DNA of 64,000 nt from Lentzea nigeriaca (GTDB lineage Bacteria > Actinomycetota > Actinomycetes > Mycobacteriales > Pseudonocardiaceae), in contig NZ_JAFBCX010000009.1 in NCBI RefSeq assembly GCF_016907955.1, forward strand, positions 1 through 64,000, in the 5' to 3' direction. The notes beneath the pieces were generated by a model. That model made no database searches, was not told where the DNA came from, and saw nothing but the letters and a program-made list of their open reading frames with translations. Position 1 is the stretch's first letter, and every line of letters begins with the position of its first letter. Below are positions 46,386 to 55,468 of the stretch, in pieces. The position numbers and the translations under genes were made by a program.

Positions 46386-46894
46386 AGCAGGTCAGCCAGG
46401 AGCCAGTCAAGAGCGGCTGGGGCGAGGTTCAGAACTGATATGTGGCCGTCGTGCGGGGTCAGCCGGAGTTCGGCGCCGGGAATGCGGGAGGCGAGCCACC
46501 GGCTGTGGGCGGCCGGGGCCGTACCGTCGCGGTCGCCGTGCAGCAGCAGGGTGGGCGCGCTGATGGACGCCGGGTCGAAACCCCACGGCGCGACGTGGGC
46601 GAGGTCGTCGTCGATCAGTGGACCTGGGCCGTTGGCCAGCGCGGGTTCGACGACCTGATGTCCAGCGCGTCGGCGATATGCGATATATCGGCTGCTGCCG
46701 ACGTCAGCGTCCGGTCAGGCACCGCGGTCGACGTACCGTAGCCGGGGCGGTCGTAGGAGAACCAGCGCACGCCCGGACGGAACAGCGGTTTCCGGTGGCA
46801 GGCCGAGGGTGGGCGTGCCGTGGTGCCAGAACACCGGCACACCGTCCCCTACGTCGTACACGTGCAGTACGCGAGCCCCCAGGCGGAGATCCAT
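46385..46894 (-). pseudogene. Broken alpha/beta-hydrolase gene
   Basis: On the minus strand an ATG at 46894 opens MDLRLGARVLHVYDVGDGVP, then WHHGTPTLG. The frame shifts to RWFSYDRPGYGTST and AAADISHIADALDI. The central part with the nucleophile elbow is missing. A third frame then gives APTLLLHGDRDGTAPAAHSRWLA and the late His motif TPHDGHISVL. At least two frameshifts and an internal deletion of roughly 100 residues have destroyed it. It starts 3 bp after the lipoprotein stop. AT-rich repeat units lie at its start, middle and end. Confidence 0.8.
46671..46692. repeat. AT-rich repeat unit inside the pseudogene
   Basis: GCGATATGCGATATATCGGC. On the minus strand it writes the D-I-S-H-I-A segment of the broken hydrolase with rare ATA codons. 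Confidence 0.6.
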
Positions 46895-46897
46895 ATA

Positions 46898-47416
46898 TCA
46901 GCCGGTCTCCTCGCGGGACTCCAGGACCAGGCGGCGGTTGCCGAGGGGCGCGGACAGGCGCACGGTCAGCGGTACCTGGCGGATCTCCTGGGTGCACACC
47001 ATGCCCGGAGGCTGCTTGGTGATCGTGATCAGCGTGATCTGCACGAGATCGGCGGACTGGCCGGACACCTCCGCACGTGCCTCCTTGCAGCCGCCGCCCA
47101 TGCCGAAGACTTCGATGTCACGACCGTCGCCGAAGACGTAGACCTCGTCGCGGTAGGTGTCTGACAACGATGTCGTGTCGACCTTCTCCTTGGGCACCGG
47201 CGTCACGTTGGGCGGCACGACCGGCTTCTCCTCCGAGATCGAGACCGGTGGCTGGACCGGAGCGCTCGGGTTCGTGCCGGATGAAGCGGTGGAGCCGGGC
47301 GTGGACGTGCCCGTCGTGGGAACGCCGCTGGACGAGCCGGGCGCGCCGGACTGCGTGCCGGACGAGCACCCGGCGAGCACGGCGACGAGAGCAACGGCAG
47401 CGACGACGTGTCTCAT
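46898..47416 (-). CDS. Secreted lipoprotein, first of a paralogous pair
   Basis: A 172-residue lipoprotein. The ATG at 47416 (MRHVVAAVALV) leads into a lipobox LAGC, a Ser/Thr/Pro/Gly-rich linker (about 20-65) and a compact C-terminal domain with two Cys. The domain ends VPLTVRLSAPLGNRRLVLESR. The upstream neighbour on the same strand has the same layout. No known family recognised. Its stop TGA is part of a CTGATATATGG repeat. Confidence 0.8.
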   Translation of the reverse strand: MRHVVAAVALVAVLAGCSSGTQSGAPGSSSGVPTTGTSTPGSTASSGTNPSAPVQPPVSISEEKPVVPPNVTPVPKEKVDTTSLSDTYRDEVYVFGDGRDIEVFGMGGGCKEARAEVSGQSADLVQITLITITKQPPGMVCTQEIRQVPLTVRLSAPLGNRRLVLESREETG

Positions 47417-47461
47417 GCGCACCATCCTTGCAAACCAGGCCAAGGGGCCAGATGAAGAAGA

Positions 47462-47494
47462 TGCCCGGCCGGCGGGGCAGAAGCCGACCGGGCA
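47462..47494 (-). terminator. Hairpin between the two lipoprotein genes
   Basis: TGCCCGG-C-CGGC, 9-nt loop, GCCG-A-CCGGGCA: 11 paired bases with one mismatch, after the stop of the upstream lipoprotein on the minus strand. No T-run. Confidence 0.5.
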
Positions 47495-47510
47495 CCGTGG
47501 GGAGGAGGGT

Positions 47511-47993
47511 CTACTTCTGCTCCTGCCGCGACGTCAGCGCTACAGTCCGCTCACCAAGGGGCTCCGCGAGCTTCACCGTCAGCGGTGGGAAGCGGATGTC
47601 CATCGTGCACGCCTGCTTGCTCAGCGGGAGTGTCTCGACGAGCTCGATCTTCACCACTGATGCCGACTGCTCCAGCACGGACGCGCTGACCTTTCCGCAC
47701 CCGCCCTCCTGGGCGATGACACCGACGGTCTTCCCGTCGTCCTGTGTCCACACCGTCCGGGGGTACTCCGACGACAAAGCGTTGGTGTCCAGCTTTGTCA
47801 CCGGTTTGCCGTCCGGCGGGATCTCTCCAGGTGCGATACCCGGTGGCACCCCAGGAGAAGACTCAGAGGAAGAGGTGGCGGTCGGCAACGTCGGACCGCC
47901 ACCTGCCCCAGTGCCTGCGTTGTGCGCACTGCCGCAAGCGGAAACCACCAGCAGCAGGACGCCAGTGCCAACTACGGTTCCAATGTGCCTCAT
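47511..47993 (-). CDS. Secreted lipoprotein, second of a paralogous pair
   Basis: A 160-residue lipoprotein with signal peptide and lipobox VSAC, a Gly/Pro/Ser linker, and a C-terminal domain like its neighbour. Shared features are a Gly-Gly-Cys pair (EGGCGKVSASV against GGGCKEARAEV), the PLTVKLAEPLGERTVAL ending and two Cys. The pair arose by tandem duplication and has diverged strongly. Function unknown; probably cell-surface. Confidence 0.8.
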   Translation of the reverse strand: MRHIGTVVGTGVLLLVVSACGSAHNAGTGAGGGPTLPTATSSSESSPGVPPGIAPGEIPPDGKPVTKLDTNALSSEYPRTVWTQDDGKTVGVIAQEGGCGKVSASVLEQSASVVKIELVETLPLSKQACTMDIRFPPLTVKLAEPLGERTVALTSRQEQK

Positions 47994-48046
47994 GGTCAGA
48001 GGACGGAACCGCGCTCACAACGGGTTGCAGTGAGTTCGCTTCACAG

Positions 48047-49177
48047 TTACCGGCTGACCGCCGCGACCGCCTCGCGCAGCGCCTCCAGGCGAGCGGCCGA
48101 CGCCAAGCCACCGTGGTAGAGGTGGAACTCCTCCACCCCGGCGTCGAGATAGGCCAGCCACTCCTTCGACAGCGCCGCGCCATCGGCGGGCTTCGGCGGC
48201 AACCCCAGCACGTAGGCCGCGATCCGCGTGTCCGGAGCAGCCGCGCGAAGTGCCTCGATCCCCGGCACCGCTGCCTCAGGACCAGGCCAGCACATCGTGG
48301 TCAGCACGTCGACGTCCGCGCCCACACCACCGGCAACGGTCGCGAACGGCCCGGTGCCCCAGGGATCTGCTGTCACGTGCATACCGATCCGAGCCGAAGG
48401 CGCTGCGGCACGAATCTCACCGACCAGCTTCTGCCGCAACGAACGCACGATCCCGGTGCGCACGGCCTGAACGTCTTCCGCGAGCGCGCCCAGCGCTTCC
48501 TCAACAGTGGGCGCGCCGCGATCGACACCGGCCCGAACCGCTGCGCGCAGGGCATCCGGGTCGGCGTACAGGGCGGTGCACGCAGAGCAGAAGCACAACG
48601 ACAACAGCTTCTGCTGCACCGGATTCCAGTCCGTGCCATCGGTCTTCTCGTGGTGACCGCCGTGGGAGAACCCGAGCGGCCCGCACGCCTCCAGGATGAT
48701 CCCGTCCGGCGCACCGAGCTCCAGCACCTCGGACACCAGCACAGACGTGTACTCGACGACGTCGGGCTGGGCAGTGCACAGCGCGTACGGGTACCGATCT
48801 CCGAACGCGTTCACGACCGTCACGTCCGGGTGCAGATCTCCCAGGCGCGAGTTGTGCGTCAGCACGGTCCACGCGTACACCGGAAGTCCAGCCGCACGAA
48901 CCAGAGCAGCCGCTTCACCGAAGGAGTTCGGACCGTCCATCCAGGACGGCTCGGCGGGAACGAGCCGGCCGAAGTTCGCCGCACGGACCGGCAGGTAGAA
49001 CGCCGCGTGCCGCGCGTCGACCAGGCGGTGCCGCGGATGCAACGGAGTCGCCGCCCGAACGGTGTGGTACGACGCGGCGAGAGCGATCGCGTCCACCCCG
49101 AGACCCTGGTATCGCGCAACGGCTTCAGGGTCTCCGATCAGGTCCCACGGGTAAGCGTGGACAACCGACTTCACCAC
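48047..49177 (-). CDS. Uncharacterised TIM-barrel-like protein of the uronate cluster
   Basis: A 376-residue soluble protein. Alternating strands and helices with HAYPWDLIGD, the pair CFCSAC in the middle and WLAYLDAGVEEFHLYHGG near the end suggest a TIM-barrel hydrolase or isomerase-like fold. I do not recognise a named family. GTG at 49177 (or the next codon, also GTG) overlaps the gudD stop, so it is the last gene of the aldarate operon and probably acts on the same sugar acids. Confidence 0.72.
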   Translation of the reverse strand: MVKSVVHAYPWDLIGDPEAVARYQGLGVDAIALAASYHTVRAATPLHPRHRLVDARHAAFYLPVRAANFGRLVPAEPSWMDGPNSFGEAAALVRAAGLPVYAWTVLTHNSRLGDLHPDVTVVNAFGDRYPYALCTAQPDVVEYTSVLVSEVLELGAPDGIILEACGPLGFSHGGHHEKTDGTDWNPVQQKLLSLCFCSACTALYADPDALRAAVRAGVDRGAPTVEEALGALAEDVQAVRTGIVRSLRQKLVGEIRAAAPSARIGMHVTADPWGTGPFATVAGGVGADVDVLTTMCWPGPEAAVPGIEALRAAAPDTRIAAYVLGLPPKPADGAALSKEWLAYLDAGVEEFHLYHGGLASAARLEALREAVAAVSR

Positions 49178-50430
49178 CGGGGACGCTTCCTCTCGTAGCT
49201 CGGGTCGAACTTCTGCATGTAACCCGTGTCGTCACGCGAGGTGATGCCACACCGAACGTAGTTCTCCGCCAGACGCGCCAACGCGTCGCGGTCCAGCGAC
49301 ACACCGAGACCCGGCGTGGTCGGCACTGGCACCGCACCATCCACAAAGGACAGAACGCCCGGCTCCACAACCTCGTCGGCCGCGTTCCACGGGTAGTGCG
49401 TGTCGCAGGCGTAGCTCAGGTTCGGCGTCGCGGCGGCCAGATGCGTCATCGCGGCCAGCGAAATCCCCAGGTGGGAGTTCGAGTGCATCGACAGCCCGAT
49501 GCCGAACGTCTGGCAGATCATGCCGAGCTGACGCGACCGCTGCAGACCGCCCCAGTAGTGGTGGTCGGACAGGAGCACCTGCACAGCGTCCTGCTCCACG
49601 GACGGCTTGAGGTGCTCGAACGCGACCACGCACATGTTGGTGGCCAACGGCATCGGCGCCTTCGCGGCCACCTCGGCCATCCCGGAGATCTCCGGCGTCG
49701 GGTCCTCCAGGTACTCCAGCACGCCGTCCAGTTCCGCCGCGACCTTCAGCGACGTCGCGACCGACCAGGCCGCATTGGGGTCCAGCCGCAGCGGATGTTC
49801 CGGGAACGCCTCGCGCAACGCGCGGATCGCCTCGATCTCCTGCTCCGGGGGAAAAACGCCGCCCTTGAGCTTGATCGAGCCGACGCCGTACTCGGAGATC
49901 ATCTTGGTCGCCTGCGCCACGATGCCGGCGGGGTCGACCGCCTCGCCCCACTCGTCCGGCTCGGCGCCGGGGTGGCCGTCCCACTTGTAGAACAGGTAGG
50001 CGGAGTACGGCACCGCGGAACGAACCGCGCCGCCCAGCAGGTCGTGCACCGGACGTCCCAGCGCCTTGCCCTGGATGTCCAGGCACGCGACCTCGAACGG
50101 CGAGTAGACGCGGTCGACCGTGCTCTCCGCGGTGATGTTCCCGGTGAGCCCGTGCTTGTCCAGCCCGGTCCTGCCACCGAGAACAGCGGCGACTCGCGCG
50201 TGCATCTCGTTCAGCGCGAAGACATCGAGGCCGATCAATGAGTCCACAACGGACCGCGAGCGCTCGAGGTGCCCGAGGTCGCCGTAGGTCTCCCCCAGCC
50301 CGGAGATGCCTTCGTCGGTGTGCACTTCGACGATCGTGCGCAGCGCCCAGGGCTCGTGCACGCCGGCCGCGTTGAGCAGCGGCGGGTCGCGGAACGCGAT
50401 CGGTGTCAGGACGATCTCGGTGATCTTCAT
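49171..50430 (-). CDS. gudD: Glucarate dehydratase
   Basis: Dehydrates D-glucarate to 5-dehydro-4-deoxy-D-glucarate. A 419-residue enolase-superfamily enzyme (MR/glucarate dehydratase subgroup). The K-x-K pair is in SIKLKGG (K187, K189), metal ligands are D217/N219 (RLDPNAAW) and E242-D243 (YLEDPT), and the catalytic His is H316 (SMHSNSH). Overlaps kdgD (ATGA). Specificity between glucarate and galactarate is not certain. Confidence 0.93.
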   Translation of the reverse strand: MKITEIVLTPIAFRDPPLLNAAGVHEPWALRTIVEVHTDEGISGLGETYGDLGHLERSRSVVDSLIGLDVFALNEMHARVAAVLGGRTGLDKHGLTGNITAESTVDRVYSPFEVACLDIQGKALGRPVHDLLGGAVRSAVPYSAYLFYKWDGHPGAEPDEWGEAVDPAGIVAQATKMISEYGVGSIKLKGGVFPPEQEIEAIRALREAFPEHPLRLDPNAAWSVATSLKVAAELDGVLEYLEDPTPEISGMAEVAAKAPMPLATNMCVVAFEHLKPSVEQDAVQVLLSDHHYWGGLQRSRQLGMICQTFGIGLSMHSNSHLGISLAAMTHLAAATPNLSYACDTHYPWNAADEVVEPGVLSFVDGAVPVPTTPGLGVSLDRDALARLAENYVRCGITSRDDTGYMQKFDPSYERKRPRW

Positions 50431-51338
50431 GCCAGCAGAGCCTTGCCCGCGGCGATGATCTTGTCCAGTGCGGCGAGGTGCTCGTCCGTCGGGTCGATCA
50501 AAGGAGGACGCACGCCACCGACGTCGAGACCGTTCGCACGCACGGCGGCCTTCACCAGGGCTACCGCGTAGCCGGGAACCTTGTCCCGCAGCTCGACCAG
50601 CGGCTTGTAGAACTCGAGCAGGAAGCGGTTCACCAGCTCGGAGTCTCCCACCTGCACGGCGTTGTAGAAGCCGATCGAGATCTCCGGCGCGAAGCAGAAC
50701 ACCGCCGACGAGTACAGCTCGACGCCGATCCCCCGGTACGCGAGCTGGGTCATCTCCGCGGTCGGCAAGCCGTTGAAGAACTGGAACGGCTTGTCCACGC
50801 TCGCACGCACCGACAACACGATGCGCTGCATCTGGTCGAGATCGCCGATGCCGTCCTTGAAGCCCACCACGTTCGGGATTCGCGCGACCTCGACGGCGGT
50901 CTCCGGCGTGAACCGCGCGTTGTTGCGCTGGTACACGATGATCGGCAGCTCGGTGGCGCCCGCGACCTCGGCCACGTACCGCACGAGGCCTGCCGCCGGG
51001 TTGGTCACCAGGTACGGAGGCAGCAGCAGGATGCCCTGCGCGCCAGCGCGTTCCGCCGCCTGGACGAACTGCTTGGTCGCGACGACCGAGCCGCCCGCCC
51101 CGGCGAACACCGGCACCTTGCCCGCGGTCGCCTCGACCGCGACGGCCACCGCACGCTCGAACTCCTCCAGCCCCAACGCGTGGAACTCGCCGGTGCCGCA
51201 GGCGACGAACACCGCGCCCGGCCCGGCGGAGACACCGTGCTTGACGTGCTCAGCCAGCACGTCGAACGCGATGTTGCCCTCGGTGTCGAACGGGGTCACC
51301 GGAAAGAACAGCACACCATCGAGTTGCATACCAGACAC
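50427..51338 (-). CDS. kdgD: 5-dehydro-4-deoxyglucarate dehydratase
   Basis: Converts 5-dehydro-4-deoxy-D-glucarate to 2-oxoglutarate semialdehyde with loss of CO2 and water. A 303-residue member of the DapA/NAL aldolase superfamily: Tyr Y136 (IIVYQRNN) and Schiff-base K161 (VVGFKDGIGD), with GTGEF as the substrate carboxylate motif. GTG directly abuts the permease stop (TGAGTG). Second enzyme of the aldarate pathway. Confidence 0.94.
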   Translation of the reverse strand: MSGMQLDGVLFFPVTPFDTEGNIAFDVLAEHVKHGVSAGPGAVFVACGTGEFHALGLEEFERAVAVAVEATAGKVPVFAGAGGSVVATKQFVQAAERAGAQGILLLPPYLVTNPAAGLVRYVAEVAGATELPIIVYQRNNARFTPETAVEVARIPNVVGFKDGIGDLDQMQRIVLSVRASVDKPFQFFNGLPTAEMTQLAYRGIGVELYSSAVFCFAPEISIGFYNAVQVGDSELVNRFLLEFYKPLVELRDKVPGYAVALVKAAVRANGLDVGGVRPPLIDPTDEHLAALDKIIAAGKALLA

Positions 51339-52217
51339 TCATCCCTTGATCGCTCCGGTGGTGATCCCACGCAGGAAGGACTTCTGCAGCGACAGGTACA
51401 CGATCAGGCTCGGCACCAGCGCCAGCAACGCTCCGGCCAGCACGATGCCCGTCCCGACCTGGTCGTCGGATCTGAGGGCGAGAAGCGCGACCGTGAGCGT
51501 GTAATCGGAGGGGTCAGCGGCGACGATCAGGGGGAGCAGGTACTGCTCCCAGATCATGTTGAAGCCGAACACGGCGATGACACCGAGTGCGGGCCTGCAC
51601 AGGGGGAGGATGATCTGCGCGAACAGCCGCAGCTCCCCGGCACCGTCCACTTTGGCCGCTTCCTCGAGTTCGGCGGGGATCTCCCTCATGAACTCCGTCA
51701 TGACGAAGATGGAGAAACCCCACGCCCCCAGGGGAAGGATGACACCGAGCAGGGTGCCCTTGAGACTCACGTGCACCAGCGGAAGGTCTCCGATCACCAG
51801 CGACAGCGGGATCGCGATGACCTCCTCCGGCAACATCATCGTGGCAAGGATGACCAGCAACGCGATGGCCTGCCCGCGGAACTTCTTGCGCGCCAACGCG
51901 TAGGCGGCGAACACGCTCACCGCCAGCTGCAACAGCAGGGCACCACCGGCGATGACCAGAGAGTTCGCCAGGTAGTGCCAGATCTTGTTCTCGCCCGCCA
52001 CGTGGAAGTTGATCAGCGACGGGTGGTCGGGGATGACCGACAGCTGGGTCGGGTCCGGGTTGTGGTCGAACGCACCGGAGAAGATGACCAGCAGCGGCCC
52101 GCAGAAAAGGATTACAGCGAGGCCGCTCAGAACGACCCGGATGCCCTTGCCGACCCACGCGTCCGGGCGGGTGGACCAGCCGATGGCGCTGTCGAAGCGG
52201 CTCGAGTTGACGCTCAC
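51339..52217 (-). CDS. Carbohydrate ABC transporter permease, MalG type
   Basis: A 292-residue inner-membrane permease with six membrane segments and the EAA loop EIPAELEEAAKVDGAGELRLF. GTG at 52217 overlaps the stop of the first permease (GTGA) and follows AAGGAGG. No ATPase gene lies in the cluster, so it likely uses a shared MsiK-type ATPase encoded elsewhere. Confidence 0.92.
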   Translation of the reverse strand: MSVNSSRFDSAIGWSTRPDAWVGKGIRVVLSGLAVILFCGPLLVIFSGAFDHNPDPTQLSVIPDHPSLINFHVAGENKIWHYLANSLVIAGGALLLQLAVSVFAAYALARKKFRGQAIALLVILATMMLPEEVIAIPLSLVIGDLPLVHVSLKGTLLGVILPLGAWGFSIFVMTEFMREIPAELEEAAKVDGAGELRLFAQIILPLCRPALGVIAVFGFNMIWEQYLLPLIVAADPSDYTLTVALLALRSDDQVGTGIVLAGALLALVPSLIVYLSLQKSFLRGITTGAIKG

Positions 52218-53185
52218 CGCGCCTCCTTCCTTCGGCGGTACCACTGCACGCTGACCGTCAGAATCAAGGTAACCAGGAACAACAGCACGGAACCAGCCGA
52301 CGCGAGGCCGGCTTCCGACTGTTCGAACGCCGTCGTGTAGACGCGCGTCATCCAGACGTCGGTCGATCCCGCGGGACCGCCGCCGGTCAGGACGTAGACC
52401 TCGGTGAAGACGCGCAGGCCGCGGATCGCCGCGAGCGTCAGGAGAATCGTGACCACGGGCCGCAACGCCGGCAGCGTGACGTTCCAGATACGTTGCGGCG
52501 TCGAGGCCCCGTCGATGGCGGCGGCCTCGTACTGCTGACGGTCGATCCCGGCCAGCCCGGCGAGGATCAGCACCATGTCGTACGGCGCGTGCTTCCAGAT
52601 GCCGACGAACATCACGGACACGAGCGAGGTGTCCGTGTCGTGGATGTACTCCCACGGCCCGAGGCCGACCCAGGAGATGATCTCGTTGAGGAAGCCTTCC
52701 GGTGCCGGGTAGAAGAACAGCCGCCAGATCTCGCCGATGACGGCGGTCGCCGCGACCACGGGCAGGAACACCGCGGACCGCACGAACCACAGCGACTTGG
52801 CGTGGCCTTCCAGCAGCAGGGCCAGGAAGAAGCCGATGAGCATCGCTCCGAGCGTCTGCCCACCGGCCAGGACCAGGGTGTGCCACGAAGCCGTCAGGAA
52901 CTTCTCGTCCTGCAGGATCGTGGCGTAGTTCTTGAAGCCGACGAAGATGTCGCCGAGGAAGGGCCGGACCTCGAACAGCGAGAGCCGGATTCCCTCCGCC
53001 ATCGGGATGAACTTGAAGACCAGGAAGATCAGCGCGGCGGGAAGCAGGAACAGCCACGGGACGAAGCTGGCTCCCGTGAGGCGGCGCCGGCGGCGCCGCC
53101 TCACGGGGTGGGTTTCGACGGCACCGCCGCCACTAGCCGTCGAGCCCACGTCTCGGGTGTCGCTGACCGGTTGAACTGCGGTCAC
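52214..53185 (-). CDS. Carbohydrate ABC transporter permease, MalF type
   Basis: A 323-residue permease. A cytoplasmic N-terminus with an eight-residue RRRRRRRL-type run precedes six membrane segments and the EAA-like loop QYEAAAIDGASTPQRIWNVTLP. The arginine run is encoded by a 16-bp perfect hairpin (listed separately). GTGA overlaps on both sides show tight coupling with the binding-protein and second permease genes. Confidence 0.92.
   Translation of the reverse strand: MTAVQPVSDTRDVGSTASGGGAVETHPVRRRRRRRLTGASFVPWLFLLPAALIFLVFKFIPMAEGIRLSLFEVRPFLGDIFVGFKNYATILQDEKFLTASWHTLVLAGGQTLGAMLIGFFLALLLEGHAKSLWFVRSAVFLPVVAATAVIGEIWRLFFYPAPEGFLNEIISWVGLGPWEYIHDTDTSLVSVMFVGIWKHAPYDMVLILAGLAGIDRQQYEAAAIDGASTPQRIWNVTLPALRPVVTILLTLAAIRGLRVFTEVYVLTGGGPAGSTDVWMTRVYTTAFEQSEAGLASAGSVLLFLVTLILTVSVQWYRRRKEAR
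53073..53107 (-). repeat. Intragenic 16-bp perfect hairpin
   Basis: CCCGTGAGGCGGCGCC-GGC-GGCGCCGCCTCACGGG lies about 80-110 nt inside the MalF-type permease gene, just after the binding-protein gene. It probably stabilises the binding-protein mRNA or slows translation of the permease. Confidence 0.85.
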
Positions 53186-54498
53186 TGCGACGCCTTCTGG
53201 TTCTCGAGTTCCTTCTTCAGCGCCTCCGCCAGCGTCTTAAGCTCGGCCGAGGAGTCAGCGGGGCACTTCGCGAAGATCGAGTTCAGGGTCTCCGAGGTCT
53301 TCTGCCGGAAGGGCGTGAAGTTCGGAACGCTCGGGAACGGCCGCGCCTCGCTCTTATACACGCCCGCCACGGTCGCCCACCGCGGGTCGTTGTACGTCGC
53401 GTTGACGTCGACGTTCTTGTTGACGGGAAGGCGGACCACCGGCTGGGGGTCGCCCTTCATGCCGGCCTGCTGCGCCTCCGGCGTGATCAGGTACTCGGCG
53501 AGCTTCTTCTGGTCGGCGGCCTTCGCGGAGCCGGCCATCAGGTAGATGTCCTCGCCCTCACCGAGCACCGTGGCACCGGCCGGGCCGCGCGGCGACGCGA
53601 TGACCTCGTACTTGTCCTTGCCGACCGACTTGTCGAAGCGGCCGATCATGTACGGGCCGGTCAGGTAGATGCCGCTCTTGCCCGACTCGAACAGCGGGTG
53701 GGCGTCGTTCGTGCTCAACGTGAGCGAGCCCGGCTGCACGACCTTGTCCTCGCAGAAGAGCTTGCGCAGCCGTTCGACCGCCTTGGTCGACTCCGGCGAG
53801 TCGATGCCGACGGAGAACTTGCCGTTGCCCTCTTCCTCGAGGATGTCGCCGCCGCCCTGCCAGATGTAGCTGGAGGCCCACCACGCGAGGTAGCCGCGGT
53901 CGACCGTGCCCGGCACGAGCATGCCGTACGTGTCGTTCTGCCCGTTGCCGTCAGGGTCGTTCTTGGTGAAGGCCCGCGCGAGGTCGTCGAGCTCCTCCCA
54001 CGTCGTGGGGACGGGCTTGCCGAGCTTCTCGCGCCAGTCCTTGCGGATCAGCGTGACCATCGCCTGCGTCGAGTACGGGATGGCGTAGAACTTGCCGTCC
54101 GCGCCCTTGCCGTTGTTCCAGGCCCTGTCGACGATGTCGCCGCCGCCCGCGACGTCCTCGCGCTTGATCTCGGTCGTCCAGCCCTGCTTGACGAAGTTGC
54201 CGAGCGAGCCGGTGTCGGTGATGACGACATCCGGGAGGTCCTTGGACGCGGCGCGCTGCTGCACCTGCTTGTCGAAGTCGTTGAAGATCGGCTTGTAGTC
54301 GACCTGCACACCGGTCTTCTCGGTGAAGGACTTGAAGATCTTCTCGTAGACCTTCGCGGTCGCCTCCGTCGAGCGGGTCCACACCTCGAGGGGCTTGTTC
54401 GGGTCCTTGTTCGATGCGGCCGGAGTGGAACTTCCACAGCCCGTGAGCAGGGCAGCCACGCTGAGCATGGCGATTGTTGTGGCGGTTCTACGGCGCAT
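53182..54498 (-). CDS. Carbohydrate ABC transporter substrate-binding lipoprotein
   Basis: A 438-residue type 2 (maltose-class) binding protein with signal peptide and lipobox LTGC. Fold motifs are PLEVWTRSTEATAKVYEKI, PDVVITDTG, FYAIPYSTQAMVTLIRKDW and a calcium-like NDPDGNGQNDTYG loop. First gene of the operon binding protein-permease-permease-kdgD-gudD-TIM protein, so the ligand is probably a uronate, aldarate or an oligo-uronide. Confidence 0.9.
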   Translation of the reverse strand: MRRRTATTIAMLSVAALLTGCGSSTPAASNKDPNKPLEVWTRSTEATAKVYEKIFKSFTEKTGVQVDYKPIFNDFDKQVQQRAASKDLPDVVITDTGSLGNFVKQGWTTEIKREDVAGGGDIVDRAWNNGKGADGKFYAIPYSTQAMVTLIRKDWREKLGKPVPTTWEELDDLARAFTKNDPDGNGQNDTYGMLVPGTVDRGYLAWWASSYIWQGGGDILEEEGNGKFSVGIDSPESTKAVERLRKLFCEDKVVQPGSLTLSTNDAHPLFESGKSGIYLTGPYMIGRFDKSVGKDKYEVIASPRGPAGATVLGEGEDIYLMAGSAKAADQKKLAEYLITPEAQQAGMKGDPQPVVRLPVNKNVDVNATYNDPRWATVAGVYKSEARPFPSVPNFTPFRQKTSETLNSIFAKCPADSSAELKTLAEALKKELENQKASQ

Positions 54499-54634
54499 CG
54501 TTGCAGCCCTTCGTTTTCACGTATGTGAACCGGGGTCGTACTTGTGAACCTGGTGCAGGACTGTAAGAATCAGCACAGCAACGTGTCAAGGGCAAGTTGC
54601 TTACCGGTTTCCAGAAACGGGCCGAGGAGGCCAA
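54499..54634. promoter_or_regulatory. Divergent control region of the uronate cluster
   Basis: Two inverted repeats lie between the importer operon (minus) and the IclR gene (plus). TTCAC-GTAT-GTGAA (54516-54529), with a further GTGAAC at 54544-54549, lies upstream of the binding-protein start. GTTTC-CA-GAAAC (54607-54618) lies just before the IclR ribosome-binding site. The latter resembles IclR-type boxes (GGTTTCCAGAAAC), so autoregulation and control of both arms are likely. Confidence 0.55.
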
Positions 54635-55423
54635 GTGGCGTCGCCGATCGACAAGGGCACGGCTCGTCCGGGCGCGGTCAAGTCCGCGGACCGAACGGTG
54701 GAGCTACTGGAAGTGCTCTCCGCCTCAGACCGCAGGCTGACGCTGACCGAGCTGCACCGCGAGCTCAGCTACCCCAAGTCCAGCCTGTACATGCTGCTGC
54801 AGACGCTCGTCGCGCGCGGCTGGGTGGAGGTCGACTCGGACCGCGGCACGTACGGCATCGGCGTGCGCGCACTACTCGTCGGTACGTCCTATTTGGACCA
54901 CGACCCTGTGGTGCGCGCGGCGATCCGCGTGATGGAGCAGGTGCGGCAGGAGATCAACGAGACCGTGCACCTTGCCCGTTTGGACGGCGCCGACGTCGTC
55001 TACCTGGCGAGCCGCGAGTCCGAGCACCACCTGCGCGTGGTGTCCCGTGTCGGCCGCCGGTTGCCCGCGCACTCCACGTCGCTGGGCAAGGCGGTGCTCT
55101 CGACCCGCACGCCGGAGGAGGTCGACATGATCCTTCCCGACGTACTGGCCCCCCTGACCCCCAACACCGTGACCGACCGGGCGGCGTTGCACGAGCAGCT
55201 CGCCGGGTTCCGCAACGTCGGCTACGCCCACGAACGCGAGGAGAACACGCCGGGGCTCGGCTGTTTCGCGGTGGCGTTGCCTTATCGGAACCCTGTTCTG
55301 GACGCTATGAGTTGTTCGGTCCCCCTGGGCAGACTGGACCCCGAGCACGAGCGGCAGGTCGTGGCCGCTCTGCTGGACGCTGCCCGGACGATCACGGAGC
55401 TCCTCCGCCAGTTCGGGCGCTGA
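54635..55423 (+). CDS. IclR-family transcriptional regulator
   Basis: A 262-residue regulator. The winged HTH (about 17-75) contains LTLTELHRELSYPKSSLYMLLQTL. The GAF-like effector domain has LGKAVLSTRTPEEVD and EENTPGLGCFAVALP. GTG start with GAGGAGG upstream. It sits between the divergent halves of the uronate pathway and most likely senses a pathway intermediate. Confidence 0.92.
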   Translation: MASPIDKGTARPGAVKSADRTVELLEVLSASDRRLTLTELHRELSYPKSSLYMLLQTLVARGWVEVDSDRGTYGIGVRALLVGTSYLDHDPVVRAAIRVMEQVRQEINETVHLARLDGADVVYLASRESEHHLRVVSRVGRRLPAHSTSLGKAVLSTRTPEEVDMILPDVLAPLTPNTVTDRAALHEQLAGFRNVGYAHEREENTPGLGCFAVALPYRNPVLDAMSCSVPLGRLDPEHERQVVAALLDAARTITELLRQFGR

Positions 55424-55468
55424 CCCGAGGTTTGCCGAGTACCTGCACATGACGGAGGGGTCCAACCC

